From Podaxis mareebaensis (lineage: Eukaryota > Basidiomycota > Agaricomycetes > Agaricales > Agaricaceae), in contig JAEUWP010000402.1 of the NCBI GenBank assembly GCA_018524725.1, positions 1 to 64,000 of the forward strand: a stretch of 64,000 bases of DNA. The letters are read 5' to 3'. The position numbers and the translations under genes are program-made. The stretch's first letter is position 1. Every line of letters begins with the position of its first letter. The notes under the pieces are model-generated. The model saw nothing but the letters and a program-made list of their open reading frames with translations, was not told where the DNA came from and did no database searches. Shown here in pieces: positions 1 through 11,394 of the stretch.

Positions 1-79
1 CATGACTAATCATGACTAAGCCTGACTAAGCCTGACTAATGCTGACTAAAACTGAGTAAGCAATATACTTAATGTCCAT

Positions 80-1606
80 TTCTTTATAGATGAAGGCTCA
101 CAGATCATTAGTGTGTGGCATGACATTTGGGAAAAATTGGGCATACCTATGAGATTGGACAAGTGGATGGTAATGGAGTCAGCAAACTCATCATGTGAAT
201 CCACTATTGGCCTCTTACCAAATCTTTGAGTGACTATTGGGAATTGTATCCTTTACCTACAAGTTCAGGTGGTCAAAAATGCCTCATATGAAATGCTGCT
301 TGGCCAACCCTTCCTCACACTCACTCAAGCCAACACTTGCCATCTCTCTAATGGTGGCTCTTATATCACATTCATAGACCCCAATAGCAATGAAGTCATC
401 ACTGTGCCTACCAAGGCTCATATTTATCCAAACTCCACCACTCCTACTCAATCAGGTTTTTGAATGTCAAGGATTCAGCTGCTCATTGAGGAGACAGGTC
501 ACACCAAGTATCAACTTTCAAAATAGTTAACAGACTCACATTATCAATTACCCCACTCAACTGCTTCATGATATCCCCTCTAGCCTTCACTACATCCCAT
601 TCCAACACTATCTCATGACCCAAAGAAATCTATGAAATCTCATTATCAGCTCTAGAATCATTCAATCAGTCAACAGAAGTATTCACTTACAAGAAAGTTA
701 CTAACCAAGTCAAGCCCATTGCTACTACACTACCCAAGAAGTTTCATATAGTCCATCATATCCCCTCAGATCCCCTTGAGACACTCCCAGCACTTCCAAT
801 CCATCCTCCTAAGTTCATACCTGGTTCATGCTACACTATGGAATGCAAAGCAGCAATGAATGTTAATAGAGATGGTTTCCTTACAGCTGAAGAAAAACTT
901 ATACATTACCTCATCAAGATACAGGAGCTAGGCTTTGCATGGTGTAAAAAAGAAAAAGGGAAATTTTCTTCAGATTATTTTGACCCTGTCATTATCCCCA
1001 CAATCAAGCATATCCCTTGGAGCCTCAAGAACATCCCTATTTCTCCAGGAATCTTCAACCATGTTGTTCAGATCATCAAAGACAAAATTGAGGCTGGAGT
1101 TTATGAACCTTCAAGTTCCTCCTATTGCTCTTACTGGTTCTGTGTACTTAAGAAGGATGGAAAGCCCCTCTGACTGGTGCATGATCTCCAGCCACTGAAC
1201 ACTGTCACTATCAAGGACTCCAGTGTGCCACTAATGGTCAAGTAGTATATGGAATTGTTTGGTAGTTGAGGCTGTTATTGTATCTTCAATCTCTTTGTTG
1301 GATATGACCAGTGCACACTTGCTCTTGAATCCTGTGACCTCACAACATTCCAGACACCTCTTGGAATGCTTCACCTTACATCTATACCCATGGGTTATAC
1401 AAACTCCATGCAGATCCAGTATGGAGACCTCACCTTCCTTCTATAAGCTGAAATCCCATATGTTACTGTTCCCTTCATTGATGACATTCCAATAAAGGGT
1501 CCTCCAACATGTTATGAACTCAAAGGTGGACAGTTTGAGACAATACCCAAGAATCCAGGCATTTGCTACTTCATCTGGGAACACCTGCAAAACATTAATT
1601 CAAGGT
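80..1606 (+). pseudogene. Ty3/gypsy polyprotein fragment (protease to reverse transcriptase)
   Basis: Broken plus-strand frames read as the middle of a Ty3/gypsy Pol. Around 90-460 there is a retropepsin-like stretch (YEMLLGQPFL, then LTQANT). Around 838-1170 the N-terminal RT region follows, with IEAGVYEPSSSSY, YWFCVLKKDGKPL and then LVHDLQPLNTVTIKDSS. Around 1290-1500 lie the palm pieces VGYDQ and TTFQTPLGMLHLTSIPMGY and the active-site-like PFIDDIPIKGPPT. Stops occur at about 228, 463 and 1171, and no LTR is seen. The similarity ends abruptly near 1606, where opposite-strand coding similarity begins. The stretch has essentially no CpG. This is a dead copy; the family assignment rests on motif order and is fairly secure. 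Confidence 0.75.
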
Positions 1607-2268
1607 TTTGAATGGGATAGGGGGTATGCATTGCTTGACTGTTGTGGGTCTAGTGCATTCAGGGGTGAGGAACTTGATGAGGTGCTGGACCTCCTCTTCA
1701 ATGGTGGGGTTTTCATTGTTGGACTCAATGTCTGTCAAGGGAGCATGGTATGTGGCAGAGTGAGTTGGTAAGCATTCATCATGTAGGAAGGGGTTTTTTC
1801 CTTGAGTGGCTGCCATGAGGCAGGCTATGAAGTTCTCCTTTTCTTCATCATCAGTCAAGGGGAGTTTGGAGAGTTGTTCTGCCACCATAATAAGGATGCT
1901 GGTGAATCTGTCCCCTATGTCAGTTGTGAGGAAGTCATTGGCATTATAGAGGATGATGTAGACATGTTGGTTCATTTGGGTGGCTCTTCCTGATCCTCTG
2001 GCTGACTTCTGGACTTGTGGGATGACTGCTTGGACTACTTGGCTGAATAGCTAGGTGGCTTCATATACACTATTGTATACCCATCTGAGGTGGACAATGT
2101 CTCATGTGAGTTGTACATGCTCTTCATACCATCTAATAGGGTTATTATTGCCAAACTGTTACTTGATGTCAGTGATGAGGGTGTCAGGTTGAGGAGTAGT
2201 AGTTGGGACAAAGGTCTGGTCTGCATCTATGTCTGAGGTTGTTGGGTTGACGGTGTGCTTTACTACTA
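1595..2268 (-). pseudogene. Unidentified retroelement-like fragment (possible gag)
   Basis: A minus-strand frame is open for 126 codons (1975-1595: MNQHVYIILYNANDFL... ending PPIPFKTLN). It continues upstream to about 2268 through one or two stops (DADQTFVPTTTPQPDTL, then NNNPIRWYEEHVQL). The composition is acidic and hydrophilic with no zinc knuckle. I recognise no domain. Its position between two Ty3/gypsy pieces, its lack of CpG and its degenerate state suggest part of a retroelement gag or N-terminal region, but that is inference. Its upstream end abuts the polypurine tract of the neighbouring gypsy element. Confidence 0.35.
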
Positions 2269-2283
2269 TAACCATTGATTACC

Positions 2284-2560
2284 CCCCCTCTTTATAGGTT
2301 TTGCTCCAGGAAACCTTCAGAGATAGTTTTGTAATACTTTCTGGGTGTTCTCCAGTCCTGATTCAGCCAACCATGTGTCATGCTCATTGCTCTAACCCCT
2401 TCCAGTATATAAGGTACTGCATTCCTTGGCCTTTTCTGCAATGTCCTTAGATTTCCTCCACTTCATACTCTTCTTCCCCATTAATGAGTTCCAGTTGCAG
2501 TGGTGGGTTGGCTTGCTGGTTAACAAACTTCAGCAGTTGGTATAGCATTAGTAATGCTTC
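2284..2560 (-). pseudogene. gypsy C-terminal chromodomain
   Basis: After the integrase C-terminal region (KLDHK, YGPFKVLKKVGPGVYQLELP, at about 2570-2680) the minus strand reads GHCRKGQGMQYLI, then the chromodomain core around WKGVRA, MTHGWLNQDW and LRRFPG-like residues. In some forms of this element class the chromodomain guides integration towards modified chromatin. The frame is shifted at least once. Confidence 0.6.
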
Positions 2561-2949
2561 ATTGAACATATCATGGATTACCCATCCTTCTGGTAGCTCC
2601 AGTTGGTATACTCCTGGTCCCACTTTCTTGAGTACCTTGAAGGGTCCATATCATTTGTGGTCAAGTTTCTTCATTGGCCTATTCATCACTATGTTGGTTC
2701 CTTTGAGCCATACTTGAGTCCCTTCTTTGTAGTCCCTTCCTGCTGTTCTCCTTTTGTATTAGTGCTTTGTCATAGCATGCATCTTGCTTTCTAATAACTC
2801 CTTGGCCTTTACTCAGCATACTGTAAGTTTCTTGATGAACTCTGTGATTGATGGTGTCAGTGACTCTGCAGTGATATCCCCCTTCCAAGAGTGTTGTCCA
2901 TAGTTTAGGAAGAGTGGGGTTTCTCCCATGCTACTGTGCCTCTTGTCAT

Positions 2950-3780
2950 TATACTGGAATTCAGCTGTTGACAGCCAGTCCCCCCAGTCATCTTGGACAT
3001 AATTGACATATGCTCTCAGGAAGGTCTTGACTTCCTGGTTGATTTACTCCATCTGCCCATCTGTCTGGGGGTGATAGGCTGTCAATAACCCTTGTTCAAC
3101 TCCTGTTGCCTTGTACAGATTCTTCATAAGTGTTGATGCAAATTGCAGCCCTCTATCACTGATGATTTTCCATGGGATGCCATGTAGTTTCCAGATGTGA
3201 TCTTGATATATCTTTACTAGACCTATGGGGTCAAGGTTAGTATTTATTGCAATTAGTTGGATCATCTTGGTAAATCTGTCCATGATGACTAGGATTGTGT
3301 CTGCTCTATTTGACTCTAGGAGTGGTCCAATCATGTTGACACTGATTTCTTGCCATAGTTCATCTGGTGTTTCAAGGGGATGGAGTGGTGTGGCCTTCTT
3401 TTGTTGTATTGCCTTGTTCCTCTGGCAGCTGTCACATCCCTGTATGAAGTTCTTGACATTGGTCTTCATCAATTGCCAATAGTATGTTTGCTTGATAAGC
3501 TCCAGCATTCTGTGGGATCCTGGATAGCTGATGTTGGGTAGGTCATAGTACTCCTTTAGGATTCTGCTCCATAGCTCCTTGTAGTTTGGCACATAGATTC
3601 TTCCATCTTGGTATATGATTCCATCTCATTCCCATGTTCTCTCCAGTTCTTTCTTTAGCCATTTGTTGATCATTGTTTCCCTTCTACCTCCTTTGATGTC
3701 CTTCAGTGTTTCTTCATTTTCTTTGACCTCAAACAGCCCTCTCCCTAGGATTACATCTTCTGTGATTGCCTCTTCTTGCT
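2950..3780 (-). pseudogene. gypsy integrase region
   Basis: The minus strand shows the zinc-binding N-terminal part (H...H then GCDSCQRNKA, about 3420-3445). The catalytic core follows: DTILVIMDRFTKMIQLIAI with the first Asp, then WKIISDRGLQFAS with the second Asp, and AYHPQTDGQME. The open stretch at 3044-3592 covers most of the core. A stop follows DGQME and the frame then continues (NQEVKTFLRAYVNY, DDWGDWLSTAEFQYND). This is the strand-transfer enzyme of a Ty3/gypsy element; it is broken by stops. Confidence 0.8.
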
Positions 3781-3799
3781 ATATACACTATTGAAACAG

Positions 3800-5010
3800 T
3801 ACATCTTTGAGGACTGTGACTTCCTTCTCTTCCTCCTTTTCATTGAAGTGCATGATTTGTGAGAGGATGTTGGCTTTGGTATTCACTTTTCTAGGTATAT
3901 GTTTCAGGGTGAAGTCATATTCCTGCAGTTTCAGATGCTGGCACATCTGTCTTGCATTGATTCATTGGGGTGATTGGAAATACTCCAGGTTCTTGTGATC
4001 AGTCCAGATTTTGAATGTCTCCCTCACCTCAAGTAGGTATTGTCTCCATATCTTCAATGCTTTGACAGTTGCAAGAAGTTCCCTATTGTAGATCTCATAG
4101 TTGCATTCTGCAGGTGATAGTGATCAGGATAGAAATGCAATGGGATGCCATTTTCCTTCTTGTTCCTGTGATAGTACTCCTCCAATGGTATATTTGGATG
4201 CATTGACTTCCACTCTGAATTTTCTGTTGTCTTGGGGGAGTGCCAATACTAGTTCTTCAGTAATACATTGTTTCAGTTTGTCAAATGCCTTCTACTGGGT
4301 TTCTTCCCATTCCCATGGTTGACCTCCCTTCAATCTGTACAGTGGCCCTGCAATATCACTGAATCCTTTGATGAATCATCAGTAGAAATTTGCAAAGCCC
4401 AAAAAGCTTTCAACATCCTTGACTGTGGTTAGTGTAGACCAGTTCTTGACAGCTGGAATTTTCTCTTCTTCCATCTTGACTTTTCTGTCCCCTACTACCA
4501 TCCCAAGTATAGGTACCTCTTTTGCATCAAATACACACTTGGACCACTTGAAGTATAGCTTGTGTTTGTCTATGATTTTGGGGAAACATATTGTCCACTC
4601 TTTGAGTTCTTGCTGTGTCCTGCCAGGGATGACAAAGTCATCCATGTAGTTGACCAGTACACCCTCTTGTAGTAGTTCTTGAAAGACTGTGTTCATCATC
4701 CTTTGGAATGTCCCTGGGGAGTTGTATAGTCTGAAGAACATGACTATGGGCTTGAATAGTCCTTGTTTGTTAGGAATACTGCCTTCCATTCATCTTCTTC
4801 CTTGATGTGTATGTTGTTGTATCCCCATATGATGTCTAGTTTGTTGAAATACTTAGCATCCTTCAGCTTGTCAATGATTTCTCCAATTAGTAGTAATAGT
4901 GTCTTGTTCTTGATTGTGACACTGTTGAGCTTCTGATAGTCTTGTACCAGTTGTTTGGATCCATCTTTCTTTGGGATAAAGAAGTATGGTGATGTGTAGG
5001 GGGATTTCAA
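3800..5010 (-). pseudogene. gypsy reverse transcriptase and RNase H region
   Basis: RT motifs in order are SPYFFIPKKDGSKQLVQDYQ and LNSVTIKNK, then YFNKLDIIWGYNNI, then a palm with SPGTFQRMMNTVFQ, VNYMDDFVI (both aspartates kept, about 4628-4645), and VESFLGFANFY. RNase H follows in broken frames: YTIGGVLSQ, ECNYEIYNRELLA, RETFKIWTDHKNLEYF. A frameshift lies near 4750-4790 and stops occur in RNase H. The catalytic YMDD survives, but the gene is broken. Confidence 0.8.
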
Positions 5011-5175
5011 TAGTCAGATTCATCCTGATGTAAAGTTCTCTTTGATGAATTTGTAGAGTTCTTCCTTTTCTTTGACTGTCATGGGGTATACCCCCACTGG
5101 CAGTTCTTGTGGGCTTTCTTCTATAAGGTTGATCTTATGGTCCCATTTTGTATGATCTGGTAGTCTGTCAAAATT

Positions 5176-5679
5176 CTATTTGTTGGACAAATGTGTATAG
5201 TCCCTAATGTAGCCTGGTAAGTCTGCTTTACTTGTCTTGTCTGGTACCTTCTCTTCCTGTGCTTGTGTTCTGTTTCTCTGTAGCCTTGGTATGTCAATGG
5301 TTTCATGTTCAATTTTACATTCCAGTGGGCATCTTATAAACTTGATTTGTCTGTTGCTCCAGTTGACCTCAGGGTTGTGTTCTGCTAACCAATCAGGGCC
5401 CAAGAATATGTCTGCTGAGTCAATGTGTGAGACAACTGCCACTAGTTGCTCCTTGTGTCCATTGATGTCCATTTCCAGCTCTGTGTATTCTGTGATGTTT
5501 TGTCCCTTGTTGCATGTTCTATCTGCATTGTAGACCTTGAATAGTTTCTCCAGTTTCTTTATCAGTATCTTGTGTTCTTCAACTGCCTTCTTTGCAATGC
5601 AGATGTGTGTATAGCCTGAGTTGATCAGTGTTGTTGGTCTCCATTGTTGGTTTCTGGGTGTTTGAACTTTTGGTTTCAC
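5176..5679 (-). pseudogene. gypsy aspartic protease region
   Basis: An open stretch of 167 codons contains TLINSGYTHICIAKKAV, the retropepsin active-site region, followed by a flap-like segment and SADIFLGPDWLAEHNPEVNW. The catalytic triad should read DSG but reads NSG here (AAC at 5620-5622). The preceding codon ends in C, so the change is what a CpG to CpA transition would give. The protease should be inactive. The C-terminal part (HLSNK at about 5180) is the linker to reverse transcriptase. Confidence 0.8.
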
Positions 5680-5699
5680 AAAGGGTTCTCATGCTCCAC

Positions 5700-6890
5700 T
5701 TCTTCTCTGAGGAATAGTGTATGATTGTCAAGAAGAAGCTTTAGGTACAATGACTCAAGAGTTCATGCTCACTCTGAGCCTTCAGAAAAATCCTGCTGCT
5801 CTGATACTTCTGTACCTTCCTGCTCCTCTTCCATGCTCCTGATGCATGCCCTCTTGGGTGCTCTGCAGTTCTTGGAGATATGCCCCTCCTTGCCACAATT
5901 GAGGCATCTCCTTTCCCCTGGCTTCTTGCAGTCTTGAGTGATGTACCCTATGGTGTTGCATTTGAAGCATCAAGGTGGTGCCCAGTTGTTGGGCATCATT
6001 TGTCTCCCTATCTCCATTGGTTGTCCCATGCCTCCATATGTTATGCCAGTTCCCATGTATCTTGTTCAGGTTTTGACAGCTTCATAACCCAGGCCAATGT
6101 TCAGAATGGTGTCCTTCTATTGTTTGTAGCTGTTGGACATTGCTTCAATTGGGAATCCCAATATAGTCTTGATGATGTCTACATATGTGTTCTTCTTGAG
6201 CTGGAATATAGTGTGTTTGTCATCTGTCTTAGATCTTGTCTTCAAAACATCAAATTCAATGAGGTAGTCTGCTGTGTGCTTGTTACCTTATTAATATATC
6301 TTAATTCTCCATTCAACATCACTCTATTATCCTTCATTTCTAAATATCACTTCTACTTCCTTCCAGAAGTCATCCTGTACAAGTGTGCCATTTGCTGTTT
6401 TCCATCTGGTCAAGCTTCATGCTTGTGAATTGTCCTGCTGTTCTGCCTCTCATCTGTGAGAGTACTACTATAGTTTTCCTGTCAGCCTTGTCAATCTTGT
6501 TGAACTTCAAGAAAAATGCCATCAACCTCCACCAGCCATTGAACTAGCTTCTGTTTCCATTGAAAAATCCTGGGTCAGGGACTAACAATTTCCCTGCCAT
6601 CTGCTGATTTGCTGCTATTTCCTTGGCCATGTTGTCATCAATGTCTTCTTCATCTGTGGATTCTTTTGGTTGTTCTTCATCTGTAGATTCCTCTAGTTCT
6701 TCTTTGTCTGTAAGTTCTGGCTGGTCTTCAAGTTCTGACTCAGTGGTTTCCTCATTGTTTGTATGCTCACTCTCTGAAACATCCAAAAACTCTGCTACCA
6801 ATAGCTCTCTGGTTTGTCCTAAGCTGTACAGTACTGGTGTTCCTTCTCAACTGTTCCAAATATTGCTTCTACTCATGCATTGAGCCTTGC
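5700..6890 (-). pseudogene. gypsy gag region with two CCHC zinc knuckles
   Basis: From a possible ATG near 6886 the minus strand reads through an acidic Glu/Asp/Ser/Thr-rich stretch (about 6550-6800). A capsid-like region follows, with ADRKTIVVLSQMRGRTAGQF and later TKTILGFPIEAM-like text. Two zinc knuckles come next: CFKCNTIGYITQDC at about 5930-5970 and CLNCGKEGHISKNC at about 5870-5912. Zinc knuckles bind the element's RNA during packaging. Several stops interrupt the frame. Confidence 0.7.
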
Positions 6891-7027
6891 TCCTCATTGA
6901 GCACTGGTATTGCCCCTAGTTGGGCCTTGCTTCTAATTGAGTACTGATGTCACACCTAGTTGCACCTTGATGTATGCCCCTCATTGGGCCTCCCTGTTGC
7001 AAGGTGAGTTGGTGATGCTTTACCAAA

Positions 7028-7293
7028 TGTTACAACCTTTGTATGAACTCAGGTTGTAACTAGACAAAGACTTGAGGATGAGCAAAGGGGAAAGAACTAG
7101 TTGGTAAAGCATAAGGAATACAGGTGTGCTACCTAGGGTTTATATACTATGAGAGAAAAGGCTAAGAATAGATGAAACAAGAGGATAAGTAAGTGGGTGG
7201 CTAAGGTGAAGTGTAACAAGGGGCTGAAACACAAGATGAAATGGTATGCTGAGTAAGTGTGACCTAAATATAGATGAGACCATAACAGGCTCA
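7028..7293 (-). repeat. Candidate 5' LTR of the minus-strand gypsy element
   Basis: On the minus strand this stretch runs from TGAGCCTGTTATGG to GGTTGTAACA, giving TG...CA ends. It contains TATATAAACCC at about 7135-7147 as a plausible TATA box reading towards gag. It sits about 140 bp upstream of the gag start. The inner end is an inverted repeat, GTTACAACCT (7029-7038) with AGGTTGTAAC (7051-7060). No matching 3' LTR is present in the window, so the boundaries are a guess. Confidence 0.4.
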
Positions 7294-8173
7294 GTTTTTT
7301 TGTTATTAGATTGCTATTTGTAGTTAGTAGTTCTCTTCTTAGGATTGTACAATAGCTTTACTTATAGTATTTAGATAGCTTATAAAGTAAATAGAACTTG
7401 GCTTTATGATTAATTGTATTATACAATGTAGGAATAAGAGTCTCATTCTCTATCTTCTTGCTGTGTGAGAGTTCTACCTGCCTTGATAAGATAACTAGCA
7501 TAACATCTAAACTTCTGGAGAGGCTTGTAATTTTAATAGTTATATCCCTTCTGGTCATAGTCCCTGTAAGATCTAGACAACCTCTAGTTCTTAGGAATAG
7601 ATAGGCACCAGATTTACCTGGTTTAATTGTCTTGAGTGGTGTCTTAAGACAATATCTCTCTACATTGGTGCAACATCTATACCATGCCTTAGTAATACAT
7701 CCACCCAAGTACTGATCAAATGTTGATGAGGTCAGTGCATGTCTTTATAAGATCATGCCTCTTCTGTCAACTGACTCAAAAAAATTGAATTATCATTCTC
7801 AGCAACAAAATCTCATAAAACTTGTTTCCAGAGAAATTGAAAAAAGTGTTTTACTTCAATTTCTCTGGGAACAGATTTTCTGATACCTATGTTGTTTAAT
7901 TTGAAATGTATTTTGAGTGGTACTGTCATGCAAAATCACACTCAATCATGTCAAACAATCCCTCTACCAGACTCCTCCATATATCACCTCAGAACTTCTT
8001 TATGTTATTAGTAGATACCACTCTACTGAGGGGCATGGATAATCTGTTAGCTCACTATATGTCCACTTGTCTTAGCAGTAGGTTGGCTCATAGTGATATA
8101 GAAATGGAGAGTTCAACAACAATACTCAATCACATGGCATTGGATAAGTATGTGTTGTGTCTACCTTAATTAC
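7294..8173. other. No gene recognised; CpG-free spacer with a strong hairpin
   Basis: This is AT-rich sequence. A 116-codon minus frame (7708-7358, MGGCITKAWYRCC...) is the longest open stretch and matches nothing I recognise. The only clear structure is an inverted repeat of about 18 bp at 7824-7872: TTCCAGAGAAATTGAA pairs with TTCAATTTCTCTGGGAA around a loop of about 13 nt. Confidence 0.5.
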
Positions 8174-8679
8174 TATCATTGGTCAAGTATGTGAAATACA
8201 ACCTGGTGTTTGAAAATGCAGTTTGCAGAAGCCACAGGCATCCATTAATCTTGATTATTTTTTCCATGTTGTAGACTCAGTCCTTTAAGAGGTCTATAAA
8301 GTTTTTATTTAACTGAGTTGGCTATATAGCAAGTAATTGTCAAATTACTGCAAAATTTGGCTGATTAGGCCTTGCATGGCACCATCAAATCCCAGATCTG
8401 ATCAGATCCCTTGCAGCAATGGCTACAAAATTTTGTCTATCTGTTCTATCATGCAAAGTGCATCTAAGTACTAGATTTCATGGCAGAGAGCAGAAAACTA
8501 CCTGGGAAAACCAAAATTCTATCTTTTCTTGACATGGAAACATGACAATGGCCATGATCATGTTGAAACTCCACTCAGCACTGATGCTCACAAGGTCTAG
8601 TTTTGCAGAAAGACTGGTGTTCAAGCTAGTCAAATGGTAAAAAAAGGATCTAGACAACAATAGGAAGCCAGATGTACTA

Positions 8680-9130
8680 TCAACTACAATGACCCTGCAG
8701 TAAAGGCCAGAATCATGACTGTACTTGACAAACTACACCATAGACAGTACAAAACTCTACATGAGGCATCCTTGGATAGTGGGTTGCCATATAGGACACT
8801 ACAACATTGTTTTTGAGGGGAGCACAAACTATCTTGAGAGGTGCACATGCAGGAGCAACTGTTGGACACTGTGTAGGAGGAGGCACTGGTGAACTGTATC
8901 AAGTTTCTGGGGGTGATTGGGCAGCTGTTATACAAAAGGACAATTGGACTAAAGGTGACCCAGCTCTGTGGGAGGATACCCAGAGTGTCATGGATGTAGA
9001 GGTTCATGAAATGGAATAAGGCCAACCTCAGCCTCAGGAAGCCCTTGGGACTGGATCCAAAGTGAGCATCCACAGCATTTCAATGGGAACCCAGCTGACA
9101 AGTTACATCCACCTTTCATTGGACTTTTTG
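8680..9130 (+). pseudogene. N-terminal transposase fragment (psq/CENP-B-type HTH)
   Basis: One forward frame reads YNDPAVKARIMTVLDKL, then YKTLHEASLDSGLPYRTLQHC (a psq-like helix-turn-helix). After a few stops it continues as EEALVNCIKFLGVIGQLLYK, then LKVTQLCGRIP and RKPLGLDPK, which resembles the CENP-B-type second DNA-binding domain of fungal pogo-like transposases. No DDE catalytic domain follows. It fits an internally deleted DNA transposon. The family call rests on the spacing of the two HTH-like parts and is tentative. Confidence 0.5.
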
Positions 9131-9251
9131 ACCAAGCTTGTTATAGTTACACTCCTAGACCTGCTGAACCACAAGTCATGACTTTCCATGAATATAATCA
9201 TACTTTTTCTCTCCAAACAGCACTTACAGAGTGGGTATATTATTTTCATCT

Positions 9252-9266
9252 GTATCCTACTCTTGT
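9252..9266. repeat. Left target-site duplication of the retroposon
   Basis: GTATCCTACTCTTGT is repeated without mismatch at 11380-11394, directly after the poly(A) tract. Confidence 0.9.
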
Positions 9267-11379
9267 CAAGTCACCCCTTCCTCTTCCAGTAACCACCATC
9301 ATTGGTGGTTAAGCACTTGTCACTATAGGCCATTACAAAGGCAGAAGCCCTTCCATTATTCCTGAAACCCCCCAAGCAGTCAAAGATCATAAATATGACT
9401 ACCAGCAAGAAGAAGCAGATGCTTAAGATCATGTCTAGTTTGAAAACATGACCATAGATGAAGCAAATTATCTTGGTATGCACACCCCTTCCAACCCCAG
9501 TGGCTGGATTCCCTCATCCCCCCCATGCCAAGAGTGGCAGAGAAACTCTTGGACACCTTCTCCAACTCCTATTATGGGGCAGTCCCAAAGCAGTCCCATC
9601 CCTTTGATGGAAGTCAATTTTGATTCAGCTTTCCCTCCATTCCCTGAAAAGAATTCTTCTCCCAATATCCAAGTGACCCCCAAGGCCACACCTTCTACCC
9701 TTCCACCTACTCCCACTCCTTTCAAGGTTGAGGAGAGAAAAGAAAAAGTCTATGACAATATATTAGATATCATCATTGAGATATCCCATAATCTCCAACA
9801 GCCTGAGGCCAACTTCAAACCTGACCCATGCCTATTTGTAGCCCTCTGTGACTTCATTTCTGTAATGGAGTCCAGAAATTTCTTTGCCAATCACACTCCC
9901 TCCTCAGCTTGGCACACTCCCCCTCTAGTAGACAGCATTACTACTCTGCTAATTGAGGTATACAAACTACATACCCAATATGAGTCATTCCATGGAATGG
10001 CTGACTCAGCAACAGTAGATGTACAACCAGTACCTGTTGTTCAACCCTCAATCCAGGCTCCAGTGCCTTCCCAGTGCCCTCTTAAAATGCCCACTCCACA
10101 TGACAGGCCCAAACCTCCCTTACATGCTCCTCCACCTCCACACAATAGGCCCAGACCTCTCTCACATGCTCCTCCACCTCTACACAACAGGCCCAGACCT
10201 CCCTCACATGACATTAAGCCTAGCCCCTCCAGCCCTAACCCCTCCACTTGGTACAAGCCTTACTTTGCCACTTGGGGTCCCACCCAGTGGCAATCCTTCC
10301 TAAATGCCAATGCTGGTGATCTAGCTAGCACTTACATTTCTCTCCAGTCCCTTGTAGCATACTTCAATCAAGTACTCACCCAGGCCAAGTCAGTGCTTAT
10401 TGTTGACTCTAGCTGCCTCCACTCTAATGTCATCACCTTCTCTACAGGTAGTGTCCCCTCCCAGGTGGACCCTGATACTATCACTGCCTCACTCCTATCA
10501 GCACTCAAAAGCACATCTGTTACCCTTCCTGTGTCCCAATCCTTTATCAAGATTGTGGACATCCCTTTCTTCTTAGCTGATAGATTCACCCTTACAGCTG
10601 ACTAAGGCAAAACTGAGGCTTTGGCCTCCCCCTTCTTTCCCACCTCCAATGTGCATCATATGCATATTGTCTACAACTCTGCCAAGTCTGATACTGCCAC
10701 TATGTGGATTAACTTGATTAACTCCTAACATGGCACCCTAGCTGCTTATTATCAACAGGTGCATCATGATTAATAGTGTGTCCTATCTCATCAAAGGGGC
10801 TTGCACCCACACTGGCACTGGGATCATCCTTCTGATGCCTGCCATACTCATATACCCAGGTGTCCTCTCTGTGGGGGCCCTTACTCCAAAGCCTCTCACT
10901 GTTCCATAGCTGGGTGCTGCAAGGGCAACCCCAAGATGACTCCCCCATCTCCCCCACTCCAGCAGGTGAATCCTGCCCTCACTCCCCTTGGTGCACCAAC
11001 TATTCAGGTGCCTATGCCTCCAATGACTGCCAGTGTCCTTACTGGTGACATTGCTTCAACCATGACTGGATTCAAGGTCAATACCAACATGACACAGCTG
11101 CCACTTCAGCCAAAAAAGCCCCTACTTCTCAAGGCAGGGGTCATAAGGGTTAGTCAAGACAAGTGAAAGTAGACACATCAATATATTCAGTATGGACTCT
11201 TTTTGTTTTCATCTATATGCATTTTACTTTGAACTCTTTCATTCATGTTGTTTGGGACACCTATTTTCTTTCTTCCTTTTTCCTTTTCTTTTACACCATT
11301 GGGACTGCTACTGTGCACCTTTTTTTAGTAGACTAGTTCTATTGCAATAAACATGGATTTTTTTTTTAAAAAAAAAAAA
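9267..11379 (+). mobile_element. Poly(A) retroposon encoding only a zinc-knuckle protein (copy 1)
   Basis: The insert of 2,113 bp is bounded by a perfect 15-bp target duplication. It ends with AATAAA (about 11346), a T run and then A12, the signature of target-primed reverse transcription. The 5' end carries an 8-bp hairpin, AACCACCATCATTGGTGGTT (9291-9310). A second copy of nearly equal length lies inverted at 48866-50948 and begins and ends at the equivalent points. The element is therefore a defined unit and not a random 5' truncation. Its only coding region is the gag/ORF1-like frame at 9448-11166; no reverse transcriptase or endonuclease is present. It probably depends on enzymes from another LINE-type element. 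Confidence 0.8.
9448..11166 (+). pseudogene. ORF1/gag-like protein with zinc knuckles (retroposon copy 1)
   Basis: The first frame (9448-10605, 385 codons) has a low-complexity Pro/Ser/Thr-rich N-terminus. Near residues 215-260 it has a proline-rich repeat of about 15 residues, three times over (HNRPRPLSHAPPPL type). A conserved region follows (WYKPYFATWGPTQWQSFLNA, then SQSFIKIVDIPFF). After stops near 10603, 10728 and 10771 the reading continues with cysteine-histidine clusters: CHTHIPRCPLCGGPYSKASH, then CSIAGCCKG and CTNYSGAYASNDCQC. These resemble the CCHC knuckles of LINE ORF1/gag proteins, which bind RNA. The stops and the matching text in copy 2 show that both are decayed. The start is the first ATG in the open frame. 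Confidence 0.65.
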
Positions 11380-11394
11380 GTATCCTACTCTTGT
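11380..11394. repeat. Right target-site duplication of the retroposon
   Basis: Identical to 9252-9266. It begins at the base after the A12 run. Confidence 0.9.

Larger units (their letters stand above)
2272..6890 (-). mobile_element. Ty3/gypsy retrotransposon with chromodomain (chromovirus type), degenerate
   Basis: Reading down the minus strand the order is gag with two zinc knuckles, aspartic protease, reverse transcriptase, RNase H, integrase and chromodomain, the standard chromovirus order. The reading frame has several stops and shifts, so it cannot encode a full polyprotein. A purine run (AAAGAGGGGGGG on the minus strand, about 2281-2292) follows the chromodomain and fits a polypurine tract, but no 3' LTR follows it. 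A candidate 5' LTR lies at 7028-7293. CpG is almost absent. The components are listed separately. Confidence 0.85.
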
